DNA from: JBAWXE01 sp037144255
Lineage (GTDB): Bacteria > Bacteroidota > Bacteroidia > Chitinophagales > Chitinophagaceae
Length of the DNA: 64,000 nucleotides
Assembly: GCA_037144255.1 (NCBI GenBank)
Contig: JBAWXE010000003.1
Coordinates: 1 to 64,000, forward strand
Reading direction: 5' to 3'
A model generated the notes under the pieces. The model ran no database searches. It was not told the DNA's origin and saw only the letters and a list, made by a program, of their open reading frames with translations. Both the position numbers and the translations under genes were made by a program. This document shows, piece by piece, positions 18,329 to 26,863 of the stretch (the first letter of the stretch is position 1; each line of letters opens with the position of its first letter).

Positions 18329-18375
18329 CTATTGATAGATAAGGGGCGCCGCAAGCGCCCCTTATCTATCAATAG
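18329..18375. terminator. Bidirectional terminator with a perfect 21 bp stem
   Basis: Bases 18329-18349 and 18355-18375 are exact reverse complements around the loop CGCAA, with the GC-rich GGGGCGC next to the loop. It lies between the convergent barrel gene (+) and superoxide dismutase (-). Confidence 0.87.
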
Positions 18376-18390
18376 TACTCTTATAATATA

Positions 18391-18996
18391 CTAAAGTGCT
18401 GCTTTGTAGCGTGCTGCTACTGCATCCCAATTGATCACATTCCAGATAGCACCCAGATAATCAGGGCGACGGTTTTGATACTTGAGGTAATAAGCATGTT
18501 CCCAAACATCTATACCCATGATAGGCGTACCTTTTACTTCGGCTAGATCCATCAATGGATTGTCTTGATTAGGAGTAGAGCAAACTTCCAGTTTACCATC
18601 CTTAACAATGAGCCAAGCCCAGCCACTACCGAAACGTGTAGTACCGGCTGTGTTCATTTTTTCTTTCAGTGTATCCAGAGAGCCGAAAGCTGCTGTGATA
18701 GCTGTTGCCAGATCGCCTGTAGGTGCACCACCTGCATTAGGGCCCAGTATGCTCCAGAAAAGGCTGTGGTTAAAATGTCCGCCACCATTGTTGCGTACAG
18801 GCATTGGATATTTGCTCATGTTAGCCATCAGTTCTTCCAGCGATTTGTTTTCGCCATCGGTACCTGCCAGAGCTTTGTTCAGATTATCTACATATGCCTG
18901 ATGGTGTTTGCCATGATGTATTTGCATGGTCAGAGTGTCTATATGCGGTTCCAGTGCATCGTGTGCATATGGGAGCGCAGGGAGTGTATGTGCCAT
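18391..18996 (-). CDS. sodA: Superoxide dismutase, Fe/Mn type
   Basis: Converts superoxide to peroxide and oxygen. Starting at the ATG at 18994-18996 gives MAHTLPALPYAHDALEP, the standard N-terminus; an upstream extension of 16 codons is outside the family. Metal ligands are the His in MQIHHGKHHQAY, the His in GGHFNHSLFW, and Asp and His in IDVWEHAYYLKY. GSGWAWLIV and NQDNPL are conserved. Iron versus manganese cannot be settled by eye. Length 201 aa, cytoplasmic (no signal). Monocistronic, between a hairpin and its own promoter. Confidence 0.95.
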   Translation of the reverse strand: MAHTLPALPYAHDALEPHIDTLTMQIHHGKHHQAYVDNLNKALAGTDGENKSLEELMANMSKYPMPVRNNGGGHFNHSLFWSILGPNAGGAPTGDLATAITAAFGSLDTLKEKMNTAGTTRFGSGWAWLIVKDGKLEVCSTPNQDNPLMDLAEVKGTPIMGIDVWEHAYYLKYQNRRPDYLGAIWNVINWDAVAARYKAAL

Positions 18997-19024
18997 AATG
19001 TGCTTTGTTTTTTGTTTAGTGTTA

Positions 19025-19056
19025 CAAATGTAATCAGGACACAAAGAACGGCCAAA
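19025..19056 (-). promoter_or_regulatory. Promoter of superoxide dismutase
   Basis: On the minus strand a TTTG (19053-19056) is followed after 20 nt by TACATTTG (19025-19032), a good -33/-7 pair for Bacteroidota. The -7 box ends 28 nt before the start codon, which supports the shorter sod start at 18996. Confidence 0.7.
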
Positions 19057-19124
19057 AGCAGCTATGAAATGATAATTATTTAAAATACTGCTATAAGAAA
19101 ATGGGATGCTGAGTGATTACATAT

Positions 19125-19907
19125 TTATTGTTTTTCTATTCTTGTAACAGTACGTGTGCCAGTGGCATCTATTAGCTGTAGCATGTATATACCATTAGCC
19201 TGTGCTTGCAGAGATATAGTACTAGTACCTGCTTGTAGTGTGCCCTCTTGTACTAGCTGACCTATAACATTCAGCAATCTGTAAGTAGCTTTTTCTTGCA
19301 GGGCATCTATGTGTAATAGATTATTAGTAGGGTTAGGGTAAATGTTTGTGGTATTGTTAAGAGTAGTATTCTTTACAGAAGCAGGATAAACGATTGTATT
19401 ATAGACTGTATCTGTCAATACTACAGCATTATCATCGAAGTAGATACCAGCAGTGTTAGGGATAACAGTACCTGCAGCTAAATCGGTTTTTGTTTTGATA
19501 GAGAATACTACCATACCATTGCATTGGTTGTGGTGAGAACTATCTAAGAGTGTGATATTTGGGAAATCTAATTTCAGTACCCAATTGGTACCATTCCAAT
19601 TTTTGGATGTAATGAGCGTATTGGAGCAGGCAATCATAGCCAATGAATGAATATCGAGAAAATTAGAAAGAGTATCTAATACATAGATATTCTGTGCAGT
19701 ATCATTACCTGTGTTTTCAAAGCCAATAGTATAAGTAAGCTGTATGCCAGACAAAATATTACCTTCAGGTGATACCTGCATTTCATTAGGATCGTAGGAC
19801 GCATTCACTGTATCTACTCGCACGCATGCATTATTTGCAGGATTTACATCTCCTGTGATAGGGTTTGTTATAATGCTAGAATGAACAGTATCGCCAGCTG
19901 TCAGCAC
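19125..19907 (-). pseudogene. C-terminal fragment of a type IX-secreted surface protein
   Basis: The frame encodes about 260 residues of the end of a larger protein: TVNASYDPNEMQVSPEG and TYTIGFENTGNDTAQNIYVLD are typical of the DUF11/DUF7619-like domain before the sorting signal, and NIYPNPTNNLLHIDAL through GIYMLQLIDATG is a type IX secretion C-terminal (type A) sorting domain. There is no signal peptide or plausible start; the frame opens only at a GTG at 19905-19907 just after a TGA. Such domains occur at the end of proteins usually many hundreds of residues long. The 5' part appears to have been replaced by the conjugation-type gene on the other strand, which begins at the same point. 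Confidence 0.8.
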
Positions 19908-21527
19908 TCAGAACTAGAAAAGGACATTCTTTCCTCTGACCTAGTAGCTGTATTTAGAAGACTTAGTACCTCATGGGGAGACCAAATGAATAGTGTATTT
20001 GCCAATGCAATACTTGCCATACTAGAAAGTAAACAAGGTGGAACGTTGGTAGACCTCAGACGCTTCTTGGTTGAGAAAACCTTTAGAGATACATATCTCA
20101 AATCGGTATTAGACCCCAATATTGTCTACTATTGGCAAAAGGAATACCCATTACTCAAATCCAATTCGATTGGCTCAATCCTTACCAGACTAGATACTTT
20201 TCTGCGTCCAAAGCTTATTAGAAATATGGTAGCCCAGAAGAAAGGTCTAGATTTTGAAAATATCCTAGATACAGGCAAAATATTACTAGTTAAACTATCC
20301 CAGGGACTTATCGGCACAGAAAACAGCTACTTATTAGGCACATTCTTTGTAACCAAGATGTATCAGGCTGCAATGGCAAGGCAGATAAAGAGTAAAGAAG
20401 ACCGCAACAACTTCTTTCTATATATAGATGAGTTCCAAAACTTCATCACCCCATCCATGTCCTCAATTTTAAGTGGAGCGAGAAAATATCACTTAGGTCT
20501 AATCCTTGCCCATCAGGATATGACCCAACTCAACAAGTATGATACAGAACTAGCCTCTGCCATAGTATCGAATGCAGGTACAAGGGTTTGTTTCAGATTG
20601 GGGGACACAGATGCTAAACGTTTTGCACAAGGATTTACATTTTTTGAAGCCCAAGATTTAGAGAACCTACATACAGGACAAGCCGTTGCACGCATTGAAC
20701 GACCCGATTTTGACTTTAATCTAAATACAATTCATCTTCAGTTCCCTGATGAGGCAACAGCTAAACAAAGGCTACAACAAGTCCTTGAAGTTTCAAGGAA
20801 ACAATACGGGACACCCAAAGAGGAAGTAGAAGCACAGTTACAATCTTTACTTGAACCAAGTGTGTGGGAGCAAGAACCCATCAAAAGACCTGAGCCTAAA
20901 CAAAAGCAAGAACCTGCACCGGAATTACCTAAAGATGAACCAGTTATCGCTCCCAAACAAGAACTTGCCCCATTATCTGATGAAGCTATTGCAGCTACCA
21001 AAGAGCGATTTGTACGCCAAAGGGAAGATAGCCAACATCGGTATTTGCAGAACCTAATTAAAAAAATGGCAGAATCGAGGGGTTATAAAGCAACTATCGA
21101 AGAACCAACTCCTGATGGAAAAGGAAGAATAGATGTAGCCCTTGAACGCAATTCCCAAAGGATTGCAGTTGAGGTTTGCATGACAACTGAGACAGATTGG
21201 GAGATGCATAACATTGAAAAATGTTTAATGGCAGGATATGAACTAGTTGTTGAATGTTCAAGCGATAAAAAGACACTAGAAAATATTAGCAAAAAAATAC
21301 AATCAACTTTTAATGAAAGCCAACGATCCAAAATCTTAGTTCTCGAACCTGAACAGTTGTTTGAGTATTTAGACAAACAGGTAGCTCAATCTTCAAACAC
21401 AGAAGTAAGGATGAAGGGGTATCGAGTTAAAGTAGAATACAACCCTTCATCCATAGAATCTGCAGAGCAAAAGATGAATGCAATAAATAAGACTGTAAAT
21501 GAGGCAAGACGGAGCAAGAAAAAATAG
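19908..21527 (+). pseudogene. 5'-truncated TraG/TraD/HerA-like coupling ATPase with nuclease-like C-terminal domain
   Basis: The protein lacks the N-terminal part, including the Walker A loop. What remains matches the C-terminal half of conjugative coupling (TraM-recognition/VirD4-like) ATPases: SWGDQMNSVFANAIL, Walker B in LYIDEFQNFITP (near 20428), the sensor region ARKYHLGLILAHQD, and CFRLGDTDAKRFAQGF. After a Pro/Glu/Lys-rich linker, the C-terminal segment (about 21030-21370) contains GRIDVALE and IAVEVCMTTE, a PD-(D/E)XK-like pattern with Asp at 21132, Glu at 21171 and Cys where Lys is usual. An ATG at 19881 keeps the frame open but its first codons are the antisense of the neighbouring gene, so it is an accidental start. 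Whether anything is translated is unknown. Confidence 0.75.
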
Positions 21528-21603
21528 TTGTTGTATTATTTGTCATTTGGCGTAATTTGAATAAATAATTATTATCTACACTATAACAATAAACACATTT
21601 AAT

Positions 21604-22332
21604 ATGAACAGCTTTGAAAAAGCAATAATTGATGGAATGAAAACAACAATAAGAGACTATATATCATTCAAAGGTCCTGATCATGAGAACGAGTGGTCAA
21701 AACCTGAATATTTAGCCACTCTAAATATAGCAAAATCAATAACGAGATTTAATTCTTATCCTGCAGAGAAAATAATAATTGCTATCGAAGAGAATACAAG
21801 TTCATTCTCAAATGCATGCGTGCCACAAAATTTTACGGATATTTACAATAACGAATTTAAATCGTTCAATACAGATCGTAATGGTAAAATTGATATTGCT
21901 GTTTATGAGACTTATAAAAAAAAGCCAATATGTACCATTGAAGTTAAAAATTTTAATCCACAGGATAGTGTATTAATCCTTGACTTGCAAAGAAATGCGC
22001 AGTATTTTACTTTTCAAGCTAAGCATAATATATCAATAATTCAAAAAACTTACGTTGCATATTTTAAACACTATAGTGATACTCATACTATAGATGGAAT
22101 GCAAAATGATTTGACTAAAGCAAAAAATGATCTAGACCAAATAATTCAAAAAGCCAAGATTGATACGTCGTATCTAAGTATAAGAATTGAAGCAGAAACA
22201 ATTCATGAGAACTTGCTCTATTCTGAAAAATATTCAGCTGAGGAAATAATCAATGATACAGGCGATTTTTATGCTAATGCAGTCCATTTTATTGGAGTAT
22301 TGGGAATTTTTGAAAGAAAGTTGTCTATTTGA
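21604..22332 (+). CDS. Predicted PD-(D/E)XK-type nuclease, function unknown
   Basis: Not matched to a named family. The core NGKIDIAVYE followed by ICTIEVKNF gives Asp97, Glu113 and Lys115, the spacing of a PD-(D/E)XK nuclease active site. The rest is helical and charged with no membrane segment or signal peptide. Length 242 aa. Strikingly AT-rich with Lys/Asn/Ile-rich composition compared with the chromosome genes, as expected for acquired DNA. It follows the coupling-ATPase fragment by 76 nt on the same strand, which suggests a shared element. A restriction or defence role is inference only. Confidence 0.55.
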   Translation: MNSFEKAIIDGMKTTIRDYISFKGPDHENEWSKPEYLATLNIAKSITRFNSYPAEKIIIAIEENTSSFSNACVPQNFTDIYNNEFKSFNTDRNGKIDIAVYETYKKKPICTIEVKNFNPQDSVLILDLQRNAQYFTFQAKHNISIIQKTYVAYFKHYSDTHTIDGMQNDLTKAKNDLDQIIQKAKIDTSYLSIRIEAETIHENLLYSEKYSAEEIINDTGDFYANAVHFIGVLGIFERKLSI

Positions 22333-22503
22333 TCAAAACACGAAAACTCAAGATAACGCATTGCCTTTTTACCGTCTGTTTTCATCATTCAAACCTTGTG
22401 TAATTTTTTACATTACTCGCAAGTGGCGTGCGAACTTTAAATCTCCTAACTTGCTGATAATCAATTACTTTTGTTAGTTCGGAAATAGGCAACCTATACA
22501 GAG

Positions 22504-22522
22504 GGTAGGGGCTAACAAATAT
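22504..22522. repeat. 19 bp repeat, copy 1
   Basis: GGTAGGGGCTAACAAATAT. An exact reverse-complement copy lies at 45623-45641. On the minus strand this copy reads TTTGTTAGCCCC followed after 19 nt by TAGGTTG, a poor -7 match. It borders the accessory patch, 22 nt from the DUF721 stop. Confidence 0.7.
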
Positions 22523-22543
22523 ATTTTAGGGTAAAATGAAGTC

Positions 22544-22825
22544 TTACTTCACCTGTATCTCATTCACTACATTTTCTTCAAAGTACTTGTTGATAGTTTC
22601 TATCAGTTGATTTTTACTATGCAGTAGTTCTTGTTTCAGTGGGGCTACATCTGTATATATTGTCAGTACTTTGCCGCTGAGGTATAATTTGCGGGTATAT
22701 TTGGCTACTGTTTTACTAGTAATGGTCTCCCATTCATCGCGCAGACGCAGTTCTATTACCTTGGGCTTCCATTTGGAGCGCTCCATTAACAGATTTAATG
22801 CCTCGGCCATGCTGTAAGATCCCAT
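22544..22825 (-). CDS. DUF721 protein (DciA-like)
   Basis: Small basic protein of 93 aa. It matches DUF721: AEALNLLMERSKWKPKVIELRL, WETITSKTVAKYTRKLYLSGKVLTIYT and LKQELLHSKNQLIETIN. In other bacteria DUF721 proteins (DciA) recruit the replicative helicase; in Bacteroidota the gene often follows recF, which is not seen here. No signal peptide. The gene is read away from rpsO. Confidence 0.85.
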   Translation of the reverse strand: MGSYSMAEALNLLMERSKWKPKVIELRLRDEWETITSKTVAKYTRKLYLSGKVLTIYTDVAPLKQELLHSKNQLIETINKYFEENVVNEIQVK

Positions 22826-23063
22826 ATACCTTTATACTATTGTGTTGGTAAATTTCGTGATTTCTGAGGGTATATGGCAGAGAATTTTACATAATATAAT
22901 GTATTATATGATAGGATTTAGAAACTATATATAATAGCTATAAATTACGGCTAAAATAAAAATGAATCATATTGGAAATTGTGTTATAATATAAAATGAG
23001 TACAATGAATCTTGGTAACAGTAATTTATTTTTAAGGATCGTAATTTGATAAACAGATTTCCC

Positions 23064-23071
23064 TATCTTTG
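23064..23071 (+). promoter_or_regulatory. Promoter -7 box of rpsO
   Basis: TATCTTTG fits TAnnTTTG, with a TTTG 15 nt upstream at 23045-23048 (shorter than the usual spacing). The box ends 41 nt before the rpsO ATG, leaving a short AT-rich leader. Confidence 0.65.
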
Positions 23072-23112
23072 CAGACTGAAAAAAGTGTCGTTTATAAAAA
23101 AAATTTGATGCA

Positions 23113-23385
23113 ATGTCTCACTTAAGCGCTGAAAAAAAAGCTAACATTTTTAAAACTTTCGGTGGTGCCGAAAACAATTCCGGTTCTATCGAAGCACAAA
23201 TTGCTATGTTGACGGAACGTATTAACCACATTTCTCAACATTTGCAAAGCAATAAAAAAGACTTCTCTACCCACCGCGGTCTGATGCAAATGGTAGGACG
23301 CCGTAAGCGCCTGCTGCAATACCTGAGTCATACGAATCTGACTGCTTATCGTGCTCTGATCGAAAAGCTTGGTATCCGCAAGTAA
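23113..23385 (+). CDS. rpsO: RpsO, 30S ribosomal protein S15
   Basis: Primary 16S rRNA-binding protein. The conserved core is visible: NNSGSIEAQIAMLTERINHIS, HLQSNKKDFSTHRGLMQMVGRRKRLLQYL and YRALIEKLGIRK at the C-terminus. Length 90 aa is exact for S15. It precedes pnp, the common rpsO-pnp order, but a strong terminator separates the two. Confidence 0.98.
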   Translation: MSHLSAEKKANIFKTFGGAENNSGSIEAQIAMLTERINHISQHLQSNKKDFSTHRGLMQMVGRRKRLLQYLSHTNLTAYRALIEKLGIRK

Positions 23386-23402
23386 GGGTTATACCTTATA
23401 TT

Positions 23403-23438
23403 CTATTCCCAACTAGACTAGTTGGGAATAGTTTTTTT
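23403..23438 (+). terminator. Terminator between rpsO and pnp
   Basis: CTATTCCCAACTA (23403-23415), loop GAC, TAGTTGGGAATAG (23419-23431), then seven Ts. The perfect 13 bp stem lies 17 nt after the rpsO stop and 24 nt before pnp, so pnp probably depends on readthrough or a promoter not recognised here. Confidence 0.9.
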
Positions 23439-23462
23439 TACAACAATTTAAATATCCAATCT

Positions 23463-25814
23463 ATGACTCCCAACCCCATTTCCGTGTCCTTTAAACTGGA
23501 CGACGGACGTGAAATTTCGATAGAAACGGGGAAATTGGCTCGTCAGGCAGATGGTTCTGCGTTAGTGCGCATGGGCAATTGTATGCTCCTTGCTACTGTA
23601 GTAGCAAATAAAGAACCAAAGCCGGGACAATCATTCTTTCCACTCACAGTTGATTATCAGGAAAAGTTTGCATCAGCAGGCCGTATCCCGGGTTCATTCT
23701 TCAAAAGAGAAGGCCGCCTGAGCGACTATGAGATCTTAATATCACGTCTAATAGACCGCGCATTGCGCCCTCTATTCCCTGACGATTATCTGTGCGAAGT
23801 ACAAGTACTGGTAACGATGATTTCATCTGATCCTGAAGTATTGCCTGATGCGCTGGCTTGCCTGGCTGCATCGGCTGCACTTGCAGTATCTGATGTACCT
23901 ATACAAGAGATCATTTCTGAAACTCGTGTAGCTCGTATCAATGGTCAATATGTTATTAACCCTAGCCGCAGTCAGCAAAAAGATGCGGATATGGACTTTA
24001 TCATAGCTGCTACTGAGAAGAACATCATGATGGTAGAAGGCGAGGCAAAAGAATGCCAGGAAGCTGATATCATTAAAGCTATTGAAATAGCACATGCTGC
24101 TATACAGCAGCAAATAAAAATGCAGGAAGCACTACGTACCAAAGTAGGTGTGACAGGCAAACGTGAATATTCTAAGCCTTATACTAATCCTGAATTCGAA
24201 GCAAAGATAGCTGCGTATGGTAAGGATAGAATATATGCTATAGCCAAAGGTGCGTTACCTAAACACGATCGTAGTGATGCTTTCAAACTGATCAAAGAAG
24301 AATTCAAAGCACAGTTTGCCGAAGGTGAATTGCCGGCTGAAGATGCTGCCCTGATAGGCACTTACTTCCACGATCTGGAAAAGAAAGTGATACGCGATAT
24401 GATGTTGGATGAGCGTGTGCGTCTGGATGGTCGTAGCCTGGATCAGGTTCGTCCGCTGACCATGGAGACAGATTATCTGCCTTCACCACATGGTTCTGCA
24501 TTATTCACCCGTGGTGAAACTCAATCATTGACTACCGTAACACTTGGTACATCAAACGATGAGTTGCTGATAGAAACAGCTGCTACATCTGACTATGTAA
24601 AATTCATATTGCATTATAATTTTCCTCCATTCTCTACGGGCGAAGTGAAACCTATGCGTGGCCCAGGCCGTCGTGAGGTAGGTCATGGTAACCTGGCTAT
24701 GCGCTCTCTGAAACAAATGTTGCCTAAGAACGATTATCCTTATACAGTACGTGTAGTATCTGATATATTGGAGTCTAATGGTTCTTCATCAATGGCTACT
24801 GTTTGTGCAGGTTCTCTGGCACTGATGGATGCGGGTGTGCCTATGCCTAAGCACGTAAGTGGTGTGGCAATGGGTCTTATCAGCGGCGACAATGGTAAGT
24901 TTGCAGTACTGACAGACATCTTAGGTGATGAAGATCACCTAGGTGATATGGACTTTAAAGTTACCGGAACCAGAGATGGTATCTGCGGTATACAAATGGA
25001 TATCAAAGTAGATGGTCTGAGTATGGACATTATGATGCAGGCTCTGGAGCAAGCGCGTCGTGGCCGTATGCACATACTGGATGCAATGTACAATTGTACA
25101 CCTGCTTACCGTTCAGAACTGAAACCACATACTCCTCGTATTGAGCAAATAGTGATAGATCGTGAACAGATAGGTGCTGTGATAGGCCCTGGTGGTAAGA
25201 TCATTCAAGAGATACAACGCGAAACCAGTACTACTATCAATATAGAAGAAGTAGACAATACCGGTGTAGTGAAAGTATTCTCAGCCAATAAGGAAAACAT
25301 CGACAAAGCAATGGCCTGGATAAAGGGAATTGTGATGCAACCTGAAGTAGGGGAAGAATATGAATCTACCGTTAAGAGCATTATGCCATATGGTGCGTTC
25401 ATAGAGTTCCTGCCGGGCAAACAAGGCTTGTTACATATATCTGAAGTAAGTTGGAAACGCTTAGATACACTTGAAGGTGTACTGGCTGAAGGTGATAAGA
25501 TAAAAGTGAAACTGGTAGGTACCGATTCTAAAACGGGTAAGTTTCGCCTGAGCCGCAAAGTGCTAATGCCTAAACCAGAAGGTTATGTAGAACAACCAGA
25601 AGGAGAAGAAAGAGGCGAACGCCGTGAGCGTCGTGAAGGTGGAGACAGAGGCGACCGTAGAGGTGGTGACCGTGGTGGAGATCGCAGAGGTGGCGACCGC
25701 AGAGATAATAACCGCGAACGTGGTGATCGTCCTGCAAGAGCACATAACACTGATGCACCTGCAACAGACAGCAAGCCAGCAACAGATACCAACGAGGCTG
25801 ACTTAGCACTATAA
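23463..25814 (+). CDS. pnp: Pnp, polynucleotide phosphorylase
   Basis: 3'-5' phosphorolytic exoribonuclease of RNA decay. Two RNase PH domains (about residues 10-235 and 320-555), a KH domain with IGPGGKIIQEIQRETSTTINIEE split as GPGGKII and TTINIEE, and an S1 domain with SIMPYGAFIEFLPGKQGLLHIS are in the usual order. The last 75 residues are an Arg/Gly/Asp-rich tail with repeats of GDRRGG and GGDR, beyond the normal 700 aa length (total 783), likely an RNA-binding extension. It ends before a bidirectional hairpin. Confidence 0.97.
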   Translation: MTPNPISVSFKLDDGREISIETGKLARQADGSALVRMGNCMLLATVVANKEPKPGQSFFPLTVDYQEKFASAGRIPGSFFKREGRLSDYEILISRLIDRALRPLFPDDYLCEVQVLVTMISSDPEVLPDALACLAASAALAVSDVPIQEIISETRVARINGQYVINPSRSQQKDADMDFIIAATEKNIMMVEGEAKECQEADIIKAIEIAHAAIQQQIKMQEALRTKVGVTGKREYSKPYTNPEFEAKIAAYGKDRIYAIAKGALPKHDRSDAFKLIKEEFKAQFAEGELPAEDAALIGTYFHDLEKKVIRDMMLDERVRLDGRSLDQVRPLTMETDYLPSPHGSALFTRGETQSLTTVTLGTSNDELLIETAATSDYVKFILHYNFPPFSTGEVKPMRGPGRREVGHGNLAMRSLKQMLPKNDYPYTVRVVSDILESNGSSSMATVCAGSLALMDAGVPMPKHVSGVAMGLISGDNGKFAVLTDILGDEDHLGDMDFKVTGTRDGICGIQMDIKVDGLSMDIMMQALEQARRGRMHILDAMYNCTPAYRSELKPHTPRIEQIVIDREQIGAVIGPGGKIIQEIQRETSTTINIEEVDNTGVVKVFSANKENIDKAMAWIKGIVMQPEVGEEYESTVKSIMPYGAFIEFLPGKQGLLHISEVSWKRLDTLEGVLAEGDKIKVKLVGTDSKTGKFRLSRKVLMPKPEGYVEQPEGEERGERRERREGGDRGDRRGGDRGGDRRGGDRRDNNRERGDRPARAHNTDAPATDSKPATDTNEADLAL

Positions 25815-25836
25815 GCAAAGAAGCATTGCACATAAC

Positions 25837-25868
25837 AAAAGAGCCACTGTATATACAGTGGCTCTTTT
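25837..25868. terminator. Bidirectional terminator between pnp and the UDP-sugar operon
   Basis: A 32 nt perfect palindrome (AAAAGAGCCACTG and its complement around GTATATAC) with A4 on one side and T-run on the other. It separates the convergent pnp (+) and UDP-glucuronate decarboxylase (-) genes. Confidence 0.88.
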
Positions 25869-25887
25869 TATTGGAGTAAGATTGAGA

Positions 25888-26826
25888 TTAGATATGCAGT
25901 TTGAAATATTCTAAAGTGCGTTTCAGCCCTTCGTGACGGTCTACCTTAGGAGTCCATCCTAATATTTCTTTAGCCTTAGTAATATCCGGTTGACGTTGTT
26001 TAGGATCGTCTTGTGGTAATGGTTCGTAAATGATCTTAGACTTAGAACCTGTAAGAGCAATTACCTCTTCTGCAAATTGTAATAAGGTAATTTCAGAAGG
26101 GTTGCCTATGTTCACCGGGAAAGAATAGTCTGATAATAAGAGACGATAGATACCATCTACCAAGTCATCCACATAACAGAAAGAGCGGGTTTGAGAGCCA
26201 TCGCCATATACTGTTACATCTTCGCCGCGCAGAGCCTGGCTCATGAAAGTAGGTAGTGCACGGCCGTCATCGAGTCGCATGCGTGGACCATAAGTATTGA
26301 ATATACGGATGATACGTGTTTCCAGTTTGTGGAAAGTATGGTAAGCCATAGTGATGGCCTCCATGAAACGTTTAGCTTCATCGTATACACCACGAGGGCC
26401 TATAGGGTTTACATTACCCCAATATTCTTCCTGTTGTGGGTGTACCAGTGGATCGCCATATACTTCGGAAGTAGAGGCAACAAGTATACGTGCACCTTTG
26501 GCTTTAGCAAGGCCTAAAAGGTTGTGAGAACCTAGTGAGCTTACTTTCAAAGTTTGTATCGGCATCTTCAGATAGTCGATAGGACTGGCAGGAGATGCGA
26601 AATGTAGGATATAATCTATTGGTCCCGGTACGTGAACGAATTTAGTGATATCGTGATGATAAAATTCAAATTCCTTTACTGGGAAGAGATGTTCGATATT
26701 TTTGATATTACCTGTTATCAGGTTGTCCATACCTACCACGGTATAACCTTCTTTCAGGAAACGATCGCAGAGGTGAGACCCTAGGAAGCCTGCTGCGCCG
26801 GTAATGAGTATTCGTTTGTTGGCCAT
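25888..26826 (-). CDS. UDP-glucuronate decarboxylase (UDP-xylose synthase)
   Basis: Extended short-chain dehydrogenase: NAD-binding ITGAAGFLGSHL at residues 7-18, catalytic YDEAKR (Tyr-x3-Lys) at about residue 148. PASPIDYLKMPIQTLKVSSLG and RIFNTYGPRMRLDDGR are signatures of UXS-type enzymes that turn UDP-glucuronate into UDP-xylose. Length 312 aa is normal for the bacterial soluble form. It lies 37 nt downstream of the UDP-glucose dehydrogenase gene, which makes its substrate, so the pair forms a two-step pathway feeding exopolysaccharide or LPS. Confidence 0.94.
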   Translation of the reverse strand: MANKRILITGAAGFLGSHLCDRFLKEGYTVVGMDNLITGNIKNIEHLFPVKEFEFYHHDITKFVHVPGPIDYILHFASPASPIDYLKMPIQTLKVSSLGSHNLLGLAKAKGARILVASTSEVYGDPLVHPQQEEYWGNVNPIGPRGVYDEAKRFMEAITMAYHTFHKLETRIIRIFNTYGPRMRLDDGRALPTFMSQALRGEDVTVYGDGSQTRSFCYVDDLVDGIYRLLLSDYSFPVNIGNPSEITLLQFAEEVIALTGSKSKIIYEPLPQDDPKQRQPDITKAKEILGWTPKVDRHEGLKRTLEYFKLHI

Positions 26827-26863
26827 AGTTATTCGTAAAATGAGTGTTAAAAGAATTACTTAA

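Larger units (their letters stand above)
19908..22523. mobile_element. Remnant of a mobile or conjugative element (boundaries inferred)
   Basis: The left edge is the sharp junction at 19905-19912 between the truncated surface protein gene and the truncated coupling ATPase gene. The content is a DNA-transfer type ATPase with a nuclease-like tail and a PD-(D/E)XK-like gene, neither typical of the surrounding housekeeping genes. The right edge is uncertain; the 19 bp repeat at 22504-22522, next to the chromosomal DUF721 gene, is one candidate. No integrase, transposase or terminal inverted repeats were found. An assembly join could also produce this picture. Confidence 0.4.

Noticed and set aside
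22269..22388. 39-codon minus-strand ORF at the end of the PD-(D/E)XK-like gene
   Set aside because: It overlaps the sense gene, has no recognisable family and only a poor promoter match upstream.
25563..25833. Three overlapping antisense frames opposite the pnp tail
   Set aside because: They are antisense to the GGDR repeats, with Ser/Arg/Pro or Thr/Val runs caused by the repeat itself.
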